This document shows, one piece after another, positions 17,807-27,182 of a stretch of DNA of 64,000 nucleotides. The stretch is from Pontiellaceae bacterium B12227 (GTDB taxonomy: Bacteria; Verrucomicrobiota; Kiritimatiellia; Kiritimatiellales; Pontiellaceae). The position numbers and the translations under genes are program-made. The stretch covers positions 124,001-188,000 of the forward strand of contig JAROAZ010000010.1 in the NCBI GenBank assembly GCA_029432775.1, read 5' to 3'. Within the stretch, counting starts at the first letter, position 1. Each line of letters begins with the position of its first letter. The notes under the pieces were generated by a model. That model ran no database searches. It saw nothing but the letters and a program-made list of their open reading frames with translations, and was not told the origin of the DNA.

Positions 17807-19816
17807 CTACGGAAGCTTTTGAATATGGACTTCATCGAAAACCGCCCGGGTTTTAAATGAAACGACTCCGCAATAGCCTGATGCGTATGAGGTTCTGACC
17901 ACATCGGTCATCTTGCGATTATTGACATAAATAGAAATCGTATCGCCCACAACAGTCACTTTGAGGGTGATTTGTGTATCGAGCGGACGGAACGGCATCA
18001 TCACGGCGGCCTCGGTGGTCAAGGTGGAGGCATCAAACAGGCGTACCTCGCCGCCGCGATGGATAAATACGGTATAGCCACTGTCAAACGGCCCGTCGCC
18101 CGGATTGGTTTTGCGGAACTGCACGCCAGCCCAGTTTTGGTTGGCCCGCAGAATAATATCCGTTTCCATGCTGAAATTGGTCACAACCAGACCGTCAATC
18201 GTGCCGAACCGGGCGGCGGCCGTGTCGCCCTGATACAGTGCTTCATCGCCCGTCAACACCGTCCAGTCCCCGCCGCCCGACAGCGTCCAGCCGGCGGAAT
18301 CCCCGTCGCTGAAGGTGTCGGAAAAATCAGGTTCCTCCAGCGGCCAGTCCAGCAGCGAGGGGCTCAACTTTGAATAGATCTGCTTATACGGCTCAATGGC
18401 GGTGATCACATCCTCGTCAAAGCCTAGGTTTTCATAGGCGAAGAACAAAACACTACGGAATCCGCGATCCAGCAGCAGCTGGCGCTGCTCATGCATATCG
18501 ATCGAGACCAGTGAGGGGGAAACGCCTAAATAGCAACTGGATGCCGGATAGTAGTCGGGATCGTTTCGCTGCGCGCCGAACTCAAAGGCGACCAGCGCCT
18601 TGTCGGTCACCGTGTCCAGCTGGCAATCATCGATCATCGAGGCCAACAGACGCCCTTCCGCTCCAACGTCCCGCCAGGGATAGACATGCACATCGACCAG
18701 ATCCAAGCCCGGCGCCCCGGAATTAAAGAGCGGCGCAGCCAGCGCAGGATGATTGTTGTAGTAGTCGGAGGCCATGCGGATTCCATTGGTGGTGTAAAGC
18801 CCGGGAGACTGCCCGATATCCCCCTGATACAAACCAACCGTCACCCCCGTCAGCGCATCGGGGTCCACACTTTTTATGGCCTGTCCAACCTGATCCGCCC
18901 AGTAAACCACGCCGTCATTGAACAGCCCCTGGCGGTCGGCATCCGAACTCATGTCATAAGATTGCCCGTTCGGCCCGTCAACAAAACCGGTTGTTTTTGT
19001 AAACGGCTGATAGTTCGCCTGTGCCCGCACCTCGCCGCACATCAGGTTGCAGAGAATATTTGATAACAAGCCCTCATCCTTTTCTTTAATATAGCCAAGA
19101 ATGCAGCGCCAGCCCTCCATACGGGTCTGCAGCTGCGCCTCTGTACCCCAGACGATATTGCGCTCAGCATAATCAGGATTGAACGCATACTGATCACGAA
19201 TCGCATAATAATAGGCGGTCGGCGGCGTATTGTTCAGAACAGGAACCACATAGATACCGTGCCGGCCGGCGCGCGCCATAAAATCAATGAAATTATCCAT
19301 ATACACCGGGTCCACCCCGCTGACTGAATTATCCGCCCTGCCTCCAAATCCGGTTGGCATCACCACCCCGGCCATATTGGTTGAAGCAACATCATTGGAA
19401 AAGAACACCCGGATGGAGTTATAGCCGAAACGCTCCATGTCGGTCAGCACCTCCTCCCAACGGTTGGTATCGTAGAACTCGGGCGTAAACAGTGAGTGCT
19501 TACTTCCCAGATAATCTTCATCCTGTGCCGAATTCGTATGGCTGAATCCGATCGGAAAAAACTCTTCCCCGGTCTCTGTGTTGCACAGAATCGCGCGACC
19601 GACCGCGTTGGTGGTCAGGCCGATTCTGGGCAGATAAGCATCCTCATACCCCGTCGGATCACTCATCTTCAGCAGAAAAATAAATGATAACATTCCAACC
19701 GGCGCCCCGCGCCCGCTGCCAAACAACCGGCGCCCCGCAGCCCGGACCCTCAACTTCCACCTATACAGAAACATTCCAACGCCCCCGACCCTCTCCCGCA
19801 TCCCACCAAGACTCAT
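17807..19816 (-). CDS. TIM-barrel glycosidase-like protein with C-terminal LamG/DUF1080-like domain
   Basis: About 669 residues. Residues ~50-490 look like a clan GH-A barrel: F-F-P-I-G-F-S-H near the start, Y-N-S-I-R-V-F-F, a candidate acid/base in N-L-M-C-G-E-V, D-V-H-V-Y-P-W, and a candidate nucleophile in V-A-F-E-F-G-A-Q. The usual Asn-Glu pair at strand 4 is not seen (Gly-Glu instead), so activity is less certain. Residues ~505-669 form a LamG/3-keto-disaccharide-hydrolase-like sandwich (F-S-D-T-F-S-D-G). The start at 19816 is chosen because AGGAGG lies seven bases upstream; in-frame starts upstream (GTG 19888) are possible. The N-terminus is arginine-rich with one short hydrophobic segment, an unusual export signal. 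A promoter with an operator lies ~180 bases upstream. Confidence 0.65.
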   Translation of the reverse strand: MSLGGMRERVGGVGMFLYRWKLRVRAAGRRLFGSGRGAPVGMLSFIFLLKMSDPTGYEDAYLPRIGLTTNAVGRAILCNTETGEEFFPIGFSHTNSAQDEDYLGSKHSLFTPEFYDTNRWEEVLTDMERFGYNSIRVFFSNDVASTNMAGVVMPTGFGGRADNSVSGVDPVYMDNFIDFMARAGRHGIYVVPVLNNTPPTAYYYAIRDQYAFNPDYAERNIVWGTEAQLQTRMEGWRCILGYIKEKDEGLLSNILCNLMCGEVRAQANYQPFTKTTGFVDGPNGQSYDMSSDADRQGLFNDGVVYWADQVGQAIKSVDPDALTGVTVGLYQGDIGQSPGLYTTNGIRMASDYYNNHPALAAPLFNSGAPGLDLVDVHVYPWRDVGAEGRLLASMIDDCQLDTVTDKALVAFEFGAQRNDPDYYPASSCYLGVSPSLVSIDMHEQRQLLLDRGFRSVLFFAYENLGFDEDVITAIEPYKQIYSKLSPSLLDWPLEEPDFSDTFSDGDSAGWTLSGGGDWTVLTGDEALYQGDTAAARFGTIDGLVVTNFSMETDIILRANQNWAGVQFRKTNPGDGPFDSGYTVFIHRGGEVRLFDASTLTTEAAVMMPFRPLDTQITLKVTVVGDTISIYVNNRKMTDVVRTSYASGYCGVVSFKTRAVFDEVHIQKLP

Positions 19817-19996
19817 CTCCACGCCTCCTGATCGTCGACGGCTTGCGACCGCTCCCGGCCCGGATACAAGGCAAATAACGCAGGCCACTCATTATCAGCA
19901 GCAGTGGAAATACCCTGAATCCCGCAGCGAAAGGCACCTCCCCTCGACAAGACCCGCCCGATCCGACAAATATATTCGTATGTCTCACATTCATAT

Positions 19997-20034
19997 TGTT
20001 TGCTTTTATTTCATTATCGAACATTTAATGTCAA
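19997..20034 (-). promoter_or_regulatory. Promoter with operator O4 (TGTTTG-N15-CGAACA)
   Basis: On the minus strand a perfect TTGACA (20029-20034) is followed by 17 bases and AAATAA (20006-20011). The inverted repeat at 19997-20023 (one arm TGTTTG) covers the -10 and spacer. It would drive the glycosidase-esterase pair, with a long leader of ~180 bases if the start at 19816 is right. Confidence 0.65.
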
Positions 20035-20138
20035 TGTCATTTGCAACAATCCGAAGAAGTAAGTTGGCTTTTATACCGATATTTACTTTACATATAATAC
20101 ATAACATACCGATATCATCACATCTCCCACATCCCTCT

Positions 20139-20165
20139 AGTTCGATTATTATCAATTTAAGAACA
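20139..20165. promoter_or_regulatory. Operator O5 (AGTTCG-N15-AGAACA) before the AraR-like regulator
   Basis: Each arm differs from TGTTCG/CGAACA by one base, but the 15-base spacer is kept. It lies 45 bases before the regulator's ATG and downstream of a TATAAT at 20093-20098, as expected for autoregulation. Confidence 0.55.
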
Positions 20166-20209
20166 GTTATAATTTGATATCTTCCATTCGATATCTTAAC
20201 TTCTCGCTT

Positions 20210-21325
20210 ATGAAAAGTCTGCCTGAAAAAATCGCTGCAAACATAACCCAGGAAATCATCACTGGAAACCGCCTGTCGAAAGGCGATCGGCTCCCTACCT
20301 TCCGGGAAATTCAGAAACTGTTCGAGGTCTCGACCTCGACCATCAATCAGGCATTTTCCATCCTCGAAAAAGAAGGGTTTGTGGAGTTAAGACGCGGCAG
20401 TGGATGCTTTGTCAAACGCATCCCCGAAACCAGAAAGCGCCTCGCCTCCAGCCCCGCGCAGATCTGTGCTATTTTCCCGAATTTCTCCACACACTCTTCC
20501 GCCTTTCACATCTACCAGGGGATCGAAAAGGCAGCACAACAATATGGCTATAGTGTAACCATCAACAGCAACACGTCCTACGAGCAGGAAAAAGAACAGG
20601 TATTGGGACAAATCAAGGCCGACGGGGGCGCAACCATCCTCTATCCGATGCCCCGGACGGTGAAACAGTTCCGCACCGACTACCTCAAGCCCCTCCCACC
20701 GGACAGCCCCCTGATTCTGCTGGATATCTGCTATCCGGAACAAAACAGAACCTCGGTTGTCTTTGACAACTACCAGGCCGGCTACGAAATTACCCGGCGG
20801 CTCATTCAGGAAGGGCATTCCAGAATTGTCTTCAAGCGCCTGAAAAGCCGCGACCGGGAATTCTACCACCGCTCCAACGATGACCGCTTCAAGGGCTACA
20901 TGGCCGCACTGAAACGAGCCGGACTTCCCGTATTCCCGGAACTTTACTGGAGCGAGCAGTTCACCACTGACACCCGGTCCCCGAATCCCCAATTCAGTCA
21001 GGAGTTTCTCAAGGAGTGGGCGAATACACCGAAATCATCGCGCCCAACTGCCGTTATCACACTGGAAGACATGCATGCAGCCACGCTGATTAACACAGCC
21101 ATAAAAATGGGTATCGAAGTGCCGAACGACCTCAGAATCATCGGGTTCGACAACCTGCAAACCGCACAGGCCATGACTCCCGCCCCCTTCCCGACAACCG
21201 CACCGGACTTTCACCAAATGGGATCCCTTGCCGTTTCAATCATGGATCGCATCCTCAACGAAGGCCCGCAGACCGCCGTTCAGTACATGCTTCCAGTTCC
21301 GCTGAAATGGACTCCGGCCCCCTGA
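20210..21325 (+). CDS. AraR-like regulator: GntR winged helix plus LacI-type sensor domain
   Basis: 371 residues from the ATG at 20210. Residues ~1-70 are a GntR winged helix (I-I-T-G-N-R-L-S-K-G-D-R-L-P-T-F-R-E, then S-T-S-T-I-N-Q-A-F-S-I-L-E and G-S-G-C-F-V). From ~75 on it is a periplasmic-binding/LacI-type sugar sensor (F-H-I-Y-Q-G-I-E-K-A-A, T-S-V-V-F-D-N, R-I-I-G-F-D-N-L at the end). This pairing is that of Bacillus AraR, a repressor released by its sugar. It is the first gene of the plus-strand operon with a sugar symporter, a GH106-like enzyme and a sulfatase, so the effector is probably a sugar or oligosaccharide from that pathway. An inverted repeat lies in its own leader and related ones occur before other genes; this protein is the most obvious candidate to bind them. 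Confidence 0.85.
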   Translation: MKSLPEKIAANITQEIITGNRLSKGDRLPTFREIQKLFEVSTSTINQAFSILEKEGFVELRRGSGCFVKRIPETRKRLASSPAQICAIFPNFSTHSSAFHIYQGIEKAAQQYGYSVTINSNTSYEQEKEQVLGQIKADGGATILYPMPRTVKQFRTDYLKPLPPDSPLILLDICYPEQNRTSVVFDNYQAGYEITRRLIQEGHSRIVFKRLKSRDREFYHRSNDDRFKGYMAALKRAGLPVFPELYWSEQFTTDTRSPNPQFSQEFLKEWANTPKSSRPTAVITLEDMHAATLINTAIKMGIEVPNDLRIIGFDNLQTAQAMTPAPFPTTAPDFHQMGSLAVSIMDRILNEGPQTAVQYMLPVPLKWTPAP

Positions 21326-22731
21326 AAACTTCCATGAAAAACCGGCCGATCGCATCCAGTTCCAATAGCTCCCTGCCGCGCTACCAGAAACTCGCATGGG
21401 GAGCTGGCGGACTGACCAACGACCTGATCAATGCCATCGGCGTTCTAGCCATCCCGATCTACGCTATTGCCATGGGAGTGAACCCGGCCTGGATCGGATT
21501 GGCCCTGGCCGTCCCGCGTATCTGGGATGCCTTCACGGATCCGCTCATGGGCCACATTTCGGATAACTTCCGAAGTCGATGGGGCCGCCGACGCCCCCTG
21601 ATCCTGCTGGGATCCGTCCTGCTAGGTATCACGTTCCCCCTGTTGTGGCTTCCCTCTCCGGCCTGGGGCCCCGCACTCAAAACGGCCTGGTTCCTCATCA
21701 TGCTGATCGCGTTCTATACCGCCTTCACCATCTGGAGCGTACCCTGGAACGCACTCGGGTTTGAGCTGACATCCGACTACAACGAACGCACCCGCGTCCA
21801 AGCCTGGCGGGCCGCCATTGCCACACTGGCCGGCTGGATTGTGCCCTGGGCCTACAAACTCTGTTTCATCTTTAATAAAGACGAAATCATAGGTGCACGC
21901 TATGTCGGCCTGCTCATCGGCCTGATCCTCGCATCAACCGGCATCCTGTCCGCCCTGTTCTGTAAAGAACAGGACCGGGCTCAGAAGCAGGAAAAAATCA
22001 AGCTGGGTCCGGCCTTCGCCTGCACCCTGAAAAACAAACCCTTCCAGCTCATCTGCGCCGGTGTGGCGCTTTTCATCGCAGGCGTTTTTCTGGTTCAGCC
22101 GATGGCACTGTATGTCAATATCTACCATGTCTTCGACGGCAGCCGCGAAGCCGCCTCCACCATCAGCGGCATGGGCGGCATGAGCGGTGCCATCATGGCC
22201 CTGCTGGCCGTTCCGCTCATCTCTTTCATCGCCACCCGCTGGGGCAAAAAAAAGACGCTCATTCTCGGAATGGCCATCGCCGCCGCCGGCTACCTTTCCC
22301 AGGGGTTCACCTACAACCCCGCCAACCCCTACCTCGAAATCATCTCCTTCTGCACCATCGCCCCGGGCGTCGCTTTTATCTGGATCATCCTGCCCTCCAT
22401 GCTGGCCGACATTTGCGATGTCGACGAGCTCCAGACCGGGCTCCGCCGTGAGGGCATGTATGGCGCCGTCTACGGTTGGCTGCTGAAAATCGGCGTCACC
22501 ATCGGCCTGTCACTCAGCGGTTTCGTTCTCACCATCGCCGGCATCGTTCCCTCTCAGGAAATCCAGTCCCCCGAGGCCATCCGCACACTGCGCATCCTCT
22601 TTTCGCTGGTGCCCTTCACCTTCACCCTGGCCGCCGCCCTGCTCATGGCGCGCTACCCGCTCACAGAAGAACGGGTCAACGAACTCAAACAACAACTTCA
22701 AAACAAACATGACGCTGAAACAACAATTTAG
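21307..22731 (+). CDS. GPH-family (MelB-like) sugar:cation symporter
   Basis: 474 residues with about 12 predicted membrane segments. Family signs include L-P-R-Y-Q-K-L-A-W-G-A-G-G near the N-terminus, the loop I-W-D-A-F-T-D-P-L-M-G-H-I-S-D-N with the cation-site acidic residues, R-S-R-W-G-R-R-R-P, and D-I-C-D-V-D-E-L-Q-T-G-x-R-R-E-G-M-Y near residue 375. GPH transporters import mono-, di- or oligosaccharides and uronides with H+ or Na+. The start is ambiguous: ATG at 21307 overlaps the regulator gene, and ATG at 21334 starts just after its stop; neither has a strong ribosome site. Its position before two enzymes without signal peptides suggests that it imports their substrate. Confidence 0.9.
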   Translation: MDSGPLKTSMKNRPIASSSNSSLPRYQKLAWGAGGLTNDLINAIGVLAIPIYAIAMGVNPAWIGLALAVPRIWDAFTDPLMGHISDNFRSRWGRRRPLILLGSVLLGITFPLLWLPSPAWGPALKTAWFLIMLIAFYTAFTIWSVPWNALGFELTSDYNERTRVQAWRAAIATLAGWIVPWAYKLCFIFNKDEIIGARYVGLLIGLILASTGILSALFCKEQDRAQKQEKIKLGPAFACTLKNKPFQLICAGVALFIAGVFLVQPMALYVNIYHVFDGSREAASTISGMGGMSGAIMALLAVPLISFIATRWGKKKTLILGMAIAAAGYLSQGFTYNPANPYLEIISFCTIAPGVAFIWIILPSMLADICDVDELQTGLRREGMYGAVYGWLLKIGVTIGLSLSGFVLTIAGIVPSQEIQSPEAIRTLRILFSLVPFTFTLAAALLMARYPLTEERVNELKQQLQNKHDAETTI

Positions 22732-25657
22732 AACCCCCGGCATCGAATGGCGCGGCAAGCCGTTCTGGAGCTGGAACGGCAAGCTGGAAAAGAATGAATT
22801 GCTCCAGCAGATCGACGTGCTCAAAGAGATGGGCATGGGCGGGTTTTTCATGCACTCGCGCACCGGTCTCGAAACCGAATACCTAGGCGAAGAATGGTTT
22901 GAGCTCATCAACACCTGTGCCGACTACGCCGAGTCGATCGGACTCGAAGCCTGGCTCTACGACGAAGACCGCTGGCCCTCCGGCCTTGCCGGCGGCATCG
23001 TTTCCCGACACCCGGAATTCCGCCAGAAAGCCATTCTGATGGAAATCGATCCGGAAGAACCTCGCGAAAATACCGTCGCAGAGTTTTCCTGCGAACTGGA
23101 CGGAACCGTCTGCACACAGCTCGGCACCGGCACCTCCCTGTTGCGCTTTTCCATCATCGAACAGGGCACCAGCGGCTTCTATAACGGCTACACCTACATC
23201 GACACCATGAACCGCGATGCCACGGAAGCCTTCCTGGCCTCCACTCACGAAAAATACGCCGCACACTGCGGCGACCGCCTCGGAAAATCCATCAAAGGCA
23301 TTTTTACTGACGAGCCGCACCGCGGCGCGCTGCTCGACGGCTTTTCCATGTACATGGAAAACGGCGAACAAACCGCCCCCTACACCCCGGCCCTTTTCGA
23401 CGAATTCCAAAACCGTTTCGGCTATGATCTCAAAGAAAAACTGCCCGAACTCTTTCTGCAGGTGGACGGCAGACGCATTTCGCAGGTCAAATGGCACTAT
23501 GTCGAACTGCTCCAGCAGTTGTTCATCGAAAACTTTGCCGTTCCCTGCAACGCATGGTGCACGGAACACAACCTGATCCTCACCGGACACGTCCTGCACG
23601 AGGACAACCTGACCGCCCAGACCGCGATGAGCGGATCGGTCATGCGCTACTATGAACATATGGCCGCGCCCGGCGTCGATGTGCTATCCGAAGGCAACCG
23701 CAACTACTGGATCGTCAAACAGCTCAGCTCCGCTGCGCGCCAAACCGGCAAAACGCAGCTGCTATCCGAGCTCTACGGCTGCACCGGCTGGCAAATGGAT
23801 TTCGCCGGGCACAAAGCCGTCGGCGACTGGCAGGCCCTGCTCGGCATCAACCTGCGCTGTCATCACCTCTCCTGGTACACCATGCGCGGCGAAGCCAAGC
23901 GCGACTACCCCGCCAGCATTCTGCACCAGTCCGCCTGGCACAAAGAATATCAGCACGTCGAAGACTACTTCGCCCGCTTCGGTCTCATGATGGCTCAAGG
24001 CGAACCCGTTTGCGACCTGCTGGTCATCAACCCCGTCGAAAGCGTCTGGGCACAGGTCTATACCGGCTGGTCCAAAGGACTCAACCTGCAGGACAAACAC
24101 ATCCAAACCCTGGAAAAGAGCTACCAGACTCTCTTCACCTGGCTGCTCGAAAGCCAGATCGACTTCGACTACGGCGACGAAGAGATGCTCTCCCGCCTAG
24201 GCCACGTGGAAAATGGCATCCTGAAGGTGGGATGCGCAGCCTACAACACCGTCCTGGTTTCCGGAATGGAAACCATCCGTGCGTCCACACTGGCACTGCT
24301 GAAACGTTTTTCAGAGGCCGGGGGTCGGGTTGTGTTTGCTGGTTCGCCTCCCGCATTCATTGATGCTGAAGAAAATGATTCGGCGATCCTGTTCGCGGAA
24401 AACTCCACGTTCATTCCGTTCAAAAAAAAGGAGATCCTGAATGTTGTTCCTGAGCCGCAGGCAACCGTTGATGCTCCCGACATATTCGGGTTGCTGCGAA
24501 AAACGGATGACGGCCTGATCTTCGCCGCGCTCAATGTCGATCGAGACGAACGGCGGGAGACCGCCGCAGTGCGCATTAAAACCGATCTTCCGATTGCGGA
24601 GTGGAACTGCGAAACCGGCAGGCAAACATCCGTTGAAACCTCATACTCCAAGGGATGGCAGACTTTCAATACGGACTTCCCGAAGGGGGGAAACAAACTC
24701 TATATCGCCAGCAGGAATTTCCAAGCATTGGAAAAAAGCGAAGGCGACTCCTTCAAAAAGTTCCACCCCCTGGAAGATTCCGGCCCGCTGGACTATACCC
24801 TTTCCGAACCCAACCTCTGCGTGCTCGACTTTGCCGAATATAAAATCGACGGCGACGACTGGAAACCGGAAGCCGACGTGCTGAAAATCGACCGGCTGAT
24901 CCGCGAAGAGCACGGTATTCTGCGCCGCGGCGGCGAAATGCTCCAACCCTGGTTCACCGCGCAGCATGCAGTTAAACAACTGTGCGATGTCGAGCTGCGC
25001 TACACCTTCGAAATCGACACCGTTCCAGACCAAATCGACCTCGTCATCGAGGAACCCGAAAACTTCACCGTTGAATTCAACGGCCGACCGCTCGACCTGA
25101 ATGTTTCCGAACCCTGGATCGATATCGCCTTCCACCGCATCCGCCTTCCGCAGGATCTTCCAATCATTGGAAAAAACGAAATCACGCTGAAAACCCGCTA
25201 CAAAGAAAACAGCAATCTGGAAGCGGTTTATCTGCTCGGCGACTTCGGCGTACAGCTCGACGGAACCGTCCGGAAGATTATTCCAAAGGTTGGAAAAATC
25301 CGAATCGGCGACCTTTGCACTCAGGGCTTCCCCTTCTATTCCGGTGCAATCACCTACCGCATTCCGCTTCCCGCCGGTGCCAAAACAATCCGCTTGCCGG
25401 ACTTCGGTGGTGCCTACGCCAAAGTCGGTGGAAAAGTGCTCGGATGGGATCCCTACGAAGCGGAAGTTTCCGGTGAATCGGTGGATGTGGAAATCGTCCT
25501 GACCCGCCGGAACACCTTCGGCCCGCTGCACGACGCAGTTCCCGACCGCATCCACAACGGCCCGGACCACTGGCTCACCGAAGGCCCCGAGTTCAGCCGC
25601 AATCCGGTTCTGATCCCCTCCGGCCTGCTCGCGCCACCGCTGTTCAGCACCGAGTGA
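22709..25657 (+). CDS. GH106-like alpha-L-rhamnosidase-type glycosidase, cytoplasmic
   Basis: 982 residues, overlapping the symporter gene by 23 bases. It shares with the partial protein at 1-1535 the motifs G-G-F-F-M-H-S-R-T-G, W-L-Y-D-E-D-R-W-P-S-G, G-I-F-T-D-E-P-H, L-S-E-L-Y-G-C-T-G-W and G-E-A-K-R-D-Y-P. The C-terminal ~350 residues form beta-sandwich domains (galactose-binding-like around 820-880). GH106-like proteins are inverting alpha-L-rhamnosidases or relatives. There is no signal peptide, so it should act in the cytoplasm on an imported oligosaccharide. Several copies of a TTCCAA-N3-TTGGAA palindrome occur inside the gene, in more than one reading frame. The assignment to rhamnose is by family only. 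Confidence 0.85.
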   Translation: MTLKQQFRTPGIEWRGKPFWSWNGKLEKNELLQQIDVLKEMGMGGFFMHSRTGLETEYLGEEWFELINTCADYAESIGLEAWLYDEDRWPSGLAGGIVSRHPEFRQKAILMEIDPEEPRENTVAEFSCELDGTVCTQLGTGTSLLRFSIIEQGTSGFYNGYTYIDTMNRDATEAFLASTHEKYAAHCGDRLGKSIKGIFTDEPHRGALLDGFSMYMENGEQTAPYTPALFDEFQNRFGYDLKEKLPELFLQVDGRRISQVKWHYVELLQQLFIENFAVPCNAWCTEHNLILTGHVLHEDNLTAQTAMSGSVMRYYEHMAAPGVDVLSEGNRNYWIVKQLSSAARQTGKTQLLSELYGCTGWQMDFAGHKAVGDWQALLGINLRCHHLSWYTMRGEAKRDYPASILHQSAWHKEYQHVEDYFARFGLMMAQGEPVCDLLVINPVESVWAQVYTGWSKGLNLQDKHIQTLEKSYQTLFTWLLESQIDFDYGDEEMLSRLGHVENGILKVGCAAYNTVLVSGMETIRASTLALLKRFSEAGGRVVFAGSPPAFIDAEENDSAILFAENSTFIPFKKKEILNVVPEPQATVDAPDIFGLLRKTDDGLIFAALNVDRDERRETAAVRIKTDLPIAEWNCETGRQTSVETSYSKGWQTFNTDFPKGGNKLYIASRNFQALEKSEGDSFKKFHPLEDSGPLDYTLSEPNLCVLDFAEYKIDGDDWKPEADVLKIDRLIREEHGILRRGGEMLQPWFTAQHAVKQLCDVELRYTFEIDTVPDQIDLVIEEPENFTVEFNGRPLDLNVSEPWIDIAFHRIRLPQDLPIIGKNEITLKTRYKENSNLEAVYLLGDFGVQLDGTVRKIIPKVGKIRIGDLCTQGFPFYSGAITYRIPLPAGAKTIRLPDFGGAYAKVGGKVLGWDPYEAEVSGESVDVEIVLTRRNTFGPLHDAVPDRIHNGPDHWLTEGPEFSRNPVLIPSGLLAPPLFSTE
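24718..25295. repeat. Three TTCCAA-N3-TTGGAA palindromes in the GH106-like gene
   Basis: Copies at 24718-24734, 25158-25172 and 25281-25295, each with a 3-base centre (GCA, TCA, AGG). They encode F-Q-A-L-E, L-P-I-I-G-K and I-P-K-V-G-K, so two reading frames are used. A weaker copy lies at 24101-24115. Confidence 0.65.
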
Positions 25658-25685
25658 ACCGGATTCTTTACGAAAGGAGAAACCA

Positions 25686-27182
25686 ATGAACCGACGAAAT
25701 GTCCTGCTCATTTTCACTGACCAGCAGCGCTGGGATACGATTGCCGCCGGCGGCAATCCGTTCATTAAAACCCCCAACCTCGACAGGCTGGCTCGCGAAG
25801 GCACCCGCTTTGATGCGGCCTACACCCCGTCGCCGGTCTGCGTGCCGGCGCGTTGCTCCATGCACTACGGGCAGTATCCGCTGAATACCGGCTGTTTCGA
25901 AAACCGCTACGACATGCCCGCAGACCGCCCCAGCGTCACTGATGTACTCACCACCGCCGGCTACCGCACTCACGCCATCGGCAAACGCCATTTCACCCCG
26001 GACGCCAATGCGCTGCGCGGTTTCCAGACATTGGAACGGCAGGAGGAAATTGTATTCAACCTCGAAGACGATGATTACCTGCAGTATCTGCAGGAAAACG
26101 GTTGTGAGTACGCCATTGAACCGCACGGGTCACGCGGTGAAGCCTACTACATTCCGCAACCGTCCAGCGTGCCGCCCAAACACCACCCCACCCAGTGGAT
26201 CGGCGACCGCACGGTAGCCTGGCTCGAAGAGAAAAAAGATGATCAGCCCTTCTATTTGTTCAGCAGCTTTGTTCACCCCCACCCGCCGTTTGCTCCGCCG
26301 ACTCCCTGGCACAAACTCTACCGCGGCCCCGACATGCCGCTGCCGAAGCTTCCCGACAGCATGGAATCGCTCTACACGCATCCCAATCGGCTTCAGAACC
26401 GCTACAAAGGCCGCGACACCGGCCGCGATGTCGCGCTCGAACGACTCATCAAAGCCTACTACTGGGCATCCATCTCGTTCGTTGACTATCAGGTCGGCCG
26501 CATTTTCCAAACCCTGGAAAAAACCGGACAACTTGACAACACGCTCATCATCTTCGCCTCCGACCACGGCGAGTTTCTGGGCGACTACAACTGCTTCGGC
26601 AAACGCAGTTTCCTCGACTCCGCCGCCCGCATCCCGATGATCTGCCGCCTGCCCGGCTCCTTCGAGGCCGGAACCGTCTGCGACACGCCGGTGAGTCTGG
26701 TGGACATCATGCCGACCGCACTGGCCGCGGCCGGTGCTTCGGCAGAAAACATGGACGGCGAAAACCTCGCCGCTATCGCGGACGGCAGCGCAGAGCGCGA
26801 CACGGTCTTCGGCCACTATGAAGGGGCTGACGCCGGCGTCTACATGGCAATCAACAAAAGCTGGAAATACATCTGGTCCGCCGCCGACCAAAAAGAGTTT
26901 CTGTTCGACCGCATCAAGGATCCGGAAGAACTGCGCAACCGCGCCTATAACGTGGCTTGCTGCGATGCCGCACAGACGATGCGGCAGTTGCTGCAGGACC
27001 ACATCCGCACCCTGCCCGGCCACGAGGAAATCGTTGATGACAACGGTTGGATCGCCAAGCCGCCGTGCCCCCTTCCGGATGACCCTGATGCGGAGCTCAT
27101 CGTACAGGATCCGCCCTGCTTCCTCGACCGCATGGAAATCCCCGGCTACAGCACTACCGAACAAGGCAAATTGCACCCATGA
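25686..27182 (+). CDS. Cytoplasmic sulfatase (S1 family) with a probably rearranged C-terminus
   Basis: 498 residues. M-N-R-R-N-V-L-L-I-F-T-D-Q-Q-R-W starts directly on the metal-binding strand, so there is no signal peptide. The formylglycine motif C-V-P-A-R begins at Cys52; F-A-S-D-H-G-E-F is the second metal site. AAAGGAG precedes the ATG. It ends the regulator-symporter-rhamnosidase operon and should remove sulfate from an imported oligosaccharide, alongside the GH106-like enzyme. The last codons look altered: a remnant elsewhere (40345-40404) carries the same C-terminal sequence (C-F-L-D-R-M-E-I-P-G-Y-S) but then ends A-S-E-S-M-stop, whereas here it continues T-T-E-Q-G-K-L-H-P. A DNA breakpoint near 27153 is the likely cause; the catalytic core is unaffected. 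Confidence 0.9.
   Translation: MNRRNVLLIFTDQQRWDTIAAGGNPFIKTPNLDRLAREGTRFDAAYTPSPVCVPARCSMHYGQYPLNTGCFENRYDMPADRPSVTDVLTTAGYRTHAIGKRHFTPDANALRGFQTLERQEEIVFNLEDDDYLQYLQENGCEYAIEPHGSRGEAYYIPQPSSVPPKHHPTQWIGDRTVAWLEEKKDDQPFYLFSSFVHPHPPFAPPTPWHKLYRGPDMPLPKLPDSMESLYTHPNRLQNRYKGRDTGRDVALERLIKAYYWASISFVDYQVGRIFQTLEKTGQLDNTLIIFASDHGEFLGDYNCFGKRSFLDSAARIPMICRLPGSFEAGTVCDTPVSLVDIMPTALAAAGASAENMDGENLAAIADGSAERDTVFGHYEGADAGVYMAINKSWKYIWSAADQKEFLFDRIKDPEELRNRAYNVACCDAAQTMRQLLQDHIRTLPGHEEIVDDNGWIAKPPCPLPDDPDAELIVQDPPCFLDRMEIPGYSTTEQGKLHP

Larger units (their letters stand above)
19817..20209. other. Divergent intergenic region with two operators
   Basis: A 393-base gap between two divergent genes. The half next to the regulator is very AT-rich. 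Besides the two inverted repeats listed separately, it holds two direct copies of ATACCGATAT (20073-20082 and 20106-20115; 33 bases apart) and a TATAAT at 20093-20098 that could be the regulator's -10. No gene is supported; the reading frames through it have poor composition. Confidence 0.5.

Noticed and set aside
19761..20024. Open frame of 87 codons on the minus strand upstream of the glycosidase
   Set aside because: It overlaps the promoter and operator, lacks a ribosome site and runs in another frame over the real gene.
20073..20115. Direct repeat ATACCGATAT twice in the divergent region
   Set aside because: Only two copies and no further match near other genes; kept as a note rather than an operator.
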